Assembly (NCBI GenBank): GCA_910588595.1
Contig: CAJUQU010000148.1
Coordinates: 1-9,253, forward strand
Length of the DNA stretch: 9,253 bases
Direction of reading: 5' to 3'
From: an uncultured Lachnospiraceae bacterium
Lineage (GTDB): Bacteria > Bacillota_A > Clostridia > Lachnospirales > Lachnospiraceae
The translations under genes and the position numbers were made by a program. Each line of letters begins with the position of its first letter. Position 1 is the first letter of the stretch. Of the stretch, positions 6,470-9,253 are shown piece by piece. The notes below the pieces were generated by a model. The model worked only from the letters and a program-made list of their open reading frames with translations, searched no databases and was not told the origin of the DNA.

Positions 6470-7405
6470 ATGAGCAAGAAAAAAGTTGTTGTCGCTCTAG
6501 GACATGACGCGCTGGGTTCCACCACACTGGCACAGCTCAGCGCTGTCAAAAAGACAGCCAAGGCGCTGGCCGATCTGGTGGAGGCGGATTATCAGCTGAC
6601 GATCACCCACAGCAACGGTCATCAGGTCAGCATGATCCACAAGGCAATGACCGAGCTGCACCGCATCTATATCGACTATACACCTGCACCAATGTGCGTG
6701 TGCTCCGCGATGAGCCAGGGCTATGTAGGATATGATATTCAAAACTCTTTGAAATCCGAGCTTTTGAGCCGTGGTATCTCCAAGCCTGTCAGCACGATCC
6801 TGACACAGGTAACGGTCGATCCCTACGATGAAGCCTTTTATGAACCAAAGAAAGCAATCGGCCGCTATATGTCCAAAGAAGATGCCGATACAGAAGTGAA
6901 TAAAGGTAACTACGTCGTCCAGACCGAAGACGGATACCGAAGGGTTGTCGCAGCCCCACAGCCGATCGATATCGTGGAGATCGAGGCGATCAAAGCACTC
7001 TCCGATGCCGAACAGGTGGTGATCGCCTGCGGCGGCGGCGGTATCCCTGTGATCGAGCAGCAGCATGTGCTCAGGGGAGCTTCCGCAGTGATCGAGAAGG
7101 ACTGTATCGCCGGAAAGCTCGCTGCAGATCTCAAAGTTGATGAACTGTTGATCCTCACCAGCGTAGACTATGTATACCTCAATTTCGAAAAAGAGGATCA
7201 AACACCCTTAACAACCCTGACCGTCGATGACGCAAAGCGTTATATCAGCGAAGGTCAGTTTGGCGAGACGGACATGCTGCCTAAGATCGTAGCTGCGATA
7301 TCATACCTCGAAGCTGTTCCAAATGGCAGAGTGGTGATCACATCCCTGGACAAAACAGCAGACGCCATCAACGCCAAAGTCGGCACTGTCATCACTGTTA
7401 ATTAA
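6470..7405 (+). CDS. arcC: Carbamate-kinase-like amino acid kinase, divergent ATP/phosphate-binding motifs
   Basis: A 311-residue protein of normal length for carbamate kinase, which makes ATP from carbamoyl phosphate and ADP in arginine, agmatine, allantoin or purine breakdown. Recognisable features include CSAMSQGYVGYD (78-89), LTQVTVDP (111-118), PKKAIGRYM with Lys128 (126-134), CGGGGIPV (187-194), VIEKD (207-211), LTSVDYVY (229-236) and MLPKI (269-273). Two normally invariant motifs differ: GGN near the start reads ALGHDALG (9-16), and HGNGPQVG reads HSNGHQVS (47-54). The GH form of the first motif is, as I recall, common in a clostridial subgroup annotated as carbamate kinase, but the Pro-to-His and Gly-to-Ser changes look less usual. 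No arcA, arcB or other deiminase-pathway gene is adjacent. ATG 6470 has AGGAGG at 8 bases. It is divergent from the HTH-kinase and converges on the LspA-like gene with a 41-base gap and no clear terminator. Confidence 0.85.
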   Translation: MSKKKVVVALGHDALGSTTLAQLSAVKKTAKALADLVEADYQLTITHSNGHQVSMIHKAMTELHRIYIDYTPAPMCVCSAMSQGYVGYDIQNSLKSELLSRGISKPVSTILTQVTVDPYDEAFYEPKKAIGRYMSKEDADTEVNKGNYVVQTEDGYRRVVAAPQPIDIVEIEAIKALSDAEQVVIACGGGGIPVIEQQHVLRGASAVIEKDCIAGKLAADLKVDELLILTSVDYVYLNFEKEDQTPLTTLTVDDAKRYISEGQFGETDMLPKIVAAISYLEAVPNGRVVITSLDKTADAINAKVGTVITVN

Positions 7406-7446
7406 AAGGCTGTGCTCAAAGAATGAACAGCGGACGGCTCACGAGT

Positions 7447-7932
7447 CTAATCTCCAGCCGAATGGAGTACCAGTAACATCGCACCGATGATGATCCCAAA
7501 ATCCCCAAGGTTAAATACGATGGAGCTGAATCTGTCATTCAGTTTTCCCAACAACCGGCTGCTGTTCTCCCCATTTATGAGATGGAATGAAAAGTAATCT
7601 ACCACATACTTTCTTCTAAGCCTGTCGTATGTATTGCTGTAGGCACCCCCCAGTATCAGGGCTAGTCCGATCTTTAAGATTCCTTTTCCTTTCCTCCCAA
7701 GAGTTGCGGCAAAGACTCCTGTCACAAATGCACTGAATACCAAGGAGAGCAATGCTATAAAATACTGGTGATTATCACCAATGTTCATCATTGCTCCCCT
7801 GTTATGGTATCGTTTGACTATGATCTTTCCATCTGCCAATGGTTTTCTGCCAATAAAATCATCCTTTTCGATCTGGTGCTTGATCCAACTGTCCCCTGCC
7901 CAGAGTGACAAAAGTATCATAATATACGGCAT
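7447..7932 (-). CDS. lspA: Divergent signal peptidase II (LspA)-like membrane protein
   Basis: A polytopic protein of 161 residues from ATG 7932. LspA removes signal peptides of lipidated prolipoproteins at the outer face of the membrane using two Asp residues. All LspA landmarks are present in degenerate form: DxxxK as Asp14-SWI-Lys18 (usually DQxxK), NxGA as N44RGAMMN, the GGAxxNxxDR block as GGAYSNTYDR with catalytic Asp103, VVDYF, and FNLGD with catalytic Asp144 (usually FNxAD). Four hydrophobic segments are compatible with the LspA topology. Starts at GTG 7941, GTG 7935 and ATG 7932 are all possible; AGGAAAGG (7950-7943) fits the latter two best by spacing. It follows the lipoprotein gene in the same direction after 75 bases and is probably co-transcribed. 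Given its divergence it is more likely a paralogue than the housekeeping LspA, but I cannot exclude that it is the only one. Confidence 0.8.
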   Translation of the reverse strand: MPYIMILLSLWAGDSWIKHQIEKDDFIGRKPLADGKIIVKRYHNRGAMMNIGDNHQYFIALLSLVFSAFVTGVFAATLGRKGKGILKIGLALILGGAYSNTYDRLRRKYVVDYFSFHLINGENSSRLLGKLNDRFSSIVFNLGDFGIIIGAMLLVLHSAGD

Positions 7933-7934
7933 CA

Positions 7935-7994
7935 CTCTCACACCTTTCCTGTTTCACCGCATTTACAACTCCTACGCTATCACAGGTGTGAAAG
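7935..7994 (-). promoter_or_regulatory. Inverted repeat that would cover the ribosome binding site of the LspA-like gene
   Basis: CTCTCACACCT (7935-7945) and AGGTGTGAAAG (7984-7994) are inverted repeats matching at 10 of 11 positions. In the minus-strand transcript they would form an 11-pair stem (one G-U) with a 38-base loop. The 3' arm includes the last AGG of the AGGAAAGG site and runs to the possible GTG starts. No U tract follows, so it does not look like a terminator. Confidence 0.5.
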
Positions 7995-8007
7995 AATGTC
8001 AATTACA

Positions 8008-9150
8008 TTATCTCTGTGCTGTATTGTTTGCCGTATTGTTATCGTTCATGCTGCCGGTATTGTCCGCACTGCTGGTTTCTGTGCTGCTGCTCTCAACACT
8101 GCTTGTTTCCGTACCGCTTGTCTCTGTGCCTGCTGTTCCTGTATTGTTATTTCCTGTTCCTACTGTGCCTGCTGTCCCTGTATTGTTATTTCCTGTATTA
8201 TCATTTCCTATTACAGTTGTACCAGTATTTCCATTCCCTGTTTCAGTGCCGTTTGACTGTCCTGGATTTGTCCCGCTTGTTGTCAGATTGCTCACGTTGA
8301 ACCTTCCGTGCAGTCCACGGTAGAACTCCTCCACGCTGTCATTGATCTTAAAATCATTTGCCCGCAGGACATTGATATACTCCGCAACGACCTTCCCTAA
8401 GTTGCTGTTTGGATTCGCCTCTACAAATTGCTGATAATACTGCAGCACCTTCTCGTCAATAGCATCGTTGGAGCTGCCTTTATAAAAGTGTTCTACACCC
8501 TCTGCCCTGTCATATCCTCCGCTGATCGCGTTTGTCGCAATCTCCTCGTATATTCTTGCCGCCGCCTCAGAAGAAGTCGCATCGGGATACTTTTCCAAGT
8601 GCTGCTCAAATAGACGGGCACGCTCAAGCATCTCCGCCAGTGACATATTGATCATTTTCCGATTCTCTTCATCGGACATTATCATGGACGGCGTGTCCCC
8701 TTCCAGACGCATCAGGTCCATAAATGCGATCATATCCTCAGGCATGTACTGTCTGCTGTCCTCAAGTCCTGTAAAATCAATATTTCTGATATCATCACCA
8801 AAGCTTAAAAGCCCTGTGAAAAACCGCTTCACATCACTTTCTGCCGCTCCCACAATATTTGTATTGATGTAGTTTATGATACTGTTCGGATCTGTATCCT
8901 CATCATTGATCATGGCGTCGAACTCACTGTGATCTCCATTCGCCGTATCGGAGCCGCCTTCGCTTGCACCCTCACTGCCACTCTCATTTGTCTGGGACTG
9001 GTCCGCGCCCGTGATCGGATCCCTGTTTTCATTTCTGTTATCCCTTTTCGCACAGGCTGATACAGAAAGTGCACAGATCACACACAATGCCGCGAGTACC
9101 GCCTTGCGAACAGTGGAACATTTCCTATTCAATATACACATTTTTTTCAT
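8008..9150 (-). CDS. Lipoprotein precursor with internal duplication and Asn/Thr/Gly/Ser-rich C-terminus
   Basis: A 380-residue protein with a type II signal peptide: basic n-region, hydrophobic core (about 17-30) and lipobox SVSAC with Cys33 as lipidation site, so it should be anchored on the outer face of the membrane. A polar Ser/Gly/Glu/Asn spacer (34-75) precedes a mainly helical domain (about 77-285). In it, residues 180-224 and 239-279 look like two copies of one unit, each of the form (Y/F)xQ-x-(L/V)E...P(D/N)... ending (V)E(H/E)FY(K/R)G, reminiscent of TPR-like helical hairpins. Residues 289-375 are low complexity, including a 13-residue repeat (321-333, 334-346). I do not recognise the family. 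ATG 9150 has GGAGG (9161-9157) at 6 bases. A weak promoter candidate is TTTCCA (9239-9234), 17 bases, TATTTT (9216-9211) on the minus strand. The LspA-like gene follows. Confidence 0.88.
   Translation of the reverse strand: MKKMCILNRKCSTVRKAVLAALCVICALSVSACAKRDNRNENRDPITGADQSQTNESGSEGASEGGSDTANGDHSEFDAMINDEDTDPNSIINYINTNIVGAAESDVKRFFTGLLSFGDDIRNIDFTGLEDSRQYMPEDMIAFMDLMRLEGDTPSMIMSDEENRKMINMSLAEMLERARLFEQHLEKYPDATSSEAAARIYEEIATNAISGGYDRAEGVEHFYKGSSNDAIDEKVLQYYQQFVEANPNSNLGKVVAEYINVLRANDFKINDSVEEFYRGLHGRFNVSNLTTSGTNPGQSNGTETGNGNTGTTVIGNDNTGNNNTGTAGTVGTGNNNTGTAGTETSGTETSSVESSSTETSSADNTGSMNDNNTANNTAQR
8125..8196 (-). repeat. 39-base-period direct repeat inside the lipoprotein gene
   Basis: Bases 8125-8157 and 8164-8196 (33 bases each) match at all but one position, giving a 39-base period in frame. 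They encode two 13-residue units starting NNNTGTAGT in the low-complexity tail of the lipoprotein. Such a repeat could vary in copy number between strains. Confidence 0.85.
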
Positions 9151-9253
9151 AATTTTCCTCCATGTGATTCCATAGTTACTGCTGCTATCTTATTGTTTGT
9201 CACTTTCGGAAAAATATTCGATGTGTCAAAATTTGGAAATTTTGGTCTTATTT

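Noticed and set aside
6497..7201. 234-codon minus-strand frame opposite the carbamate-kinase-like gene
   Set aside because: It is His/Asp/Cys-rich with no recognisable domain and is fully contained in a gene with clear family motifs and a strong ribosome binding site.
7406..7446. Terminator between the convergent carbamate-kinase-like and LspA-like genes
   Set aside because: Only short 5-base stems (GCTGT/ACAGC, CGGCT/AGCCG) are seen, with no T tract on either strand.
8016..8323. Cys/Leu/Val-rich plus-strand open frames opposite the lipoprotein tail
   Set aside because: They are antisense reflections of the Asn/Thr/Gly/Ser-rich repeats, with no ribosome binding site; low-complexity DNA leaves several frames open.

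Overview
The window looks like chromosomal DNA of a Gram-positive anaerobe of the class Clostridia, most likely Lachnospiraceae. This is an inference from protein character: a VanR/VanS-like two-component pair, a carbamate kinase of a divergent clostridial type, a very divergent LspA-like protein, strong AGGAGG-type ribosome binding sites, and AT-rich intergenic DNA between genes of moderate GC. I see no rRNA, tRNA, CRISPR array, transposase or phage gene.

Layout from left to right. (1) 2-1195 (+) is the 3' part of a GH13 alpha-amylase-family gene cut by the window edge, with all three catalytic acids visible and an unusual Ala/Thr/Pro/Asp-rich linker plus a short helical tail. (2) It converges on a two-gene operon on the minus strand (3126 to 1221) encoding an OmpR-family response regulator and a sensor histidine kinase, both VanR/VanS-like; a bidirectional hairpin separates the convergent genes. 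(3) A 395-base control region (3127-3521) lies between the regulator and a divergent HtrA/DegP-like membrane-anchored serine protease (3522-5045, +). It holds recognisable promoters for both sides, four 13-base direct repeats and a smaller 11-base-pitch direct repeat. (4) A second bidirectional hairpin separates htrA from a convergent PfkB-family kinase that carries an N-terminal winged-helix domain (6175 to 5090, -). (5) A 294-base divergent control region (6176-6469) has a good promoter for each side and leads into a carbamate-kinase-like gene (6470-7405, +). (6) The right end carries a probable minus-strand operon: a lipoprotein precursor (9150 to 8008) followed by a signal-peptidase-II-like gene (7932 to 7447).

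How the genes may work together (inference). The two-component pair is next to no vanH/A/X-type resistance genes in view; its nearest neighbour sharing a control region is an envelope protease, so it may be a cell-envelope stress sensor with htrA as target. The HTH-kinase may be a small-molecule kinase that also regulates itself and/or the divergent carbamate-kinase-like gene. The lipoprotein and the LspA-like protein may be an enzyme-substrate pair. The most noteworthy unexplained structures are the four 13-base repeats upstream of the response regulator promoter, the altered anion-hole motif of the PfkB kinase, and an inverted repeat predicted to cover the ribosome binding site and start of the LspA-like gene.
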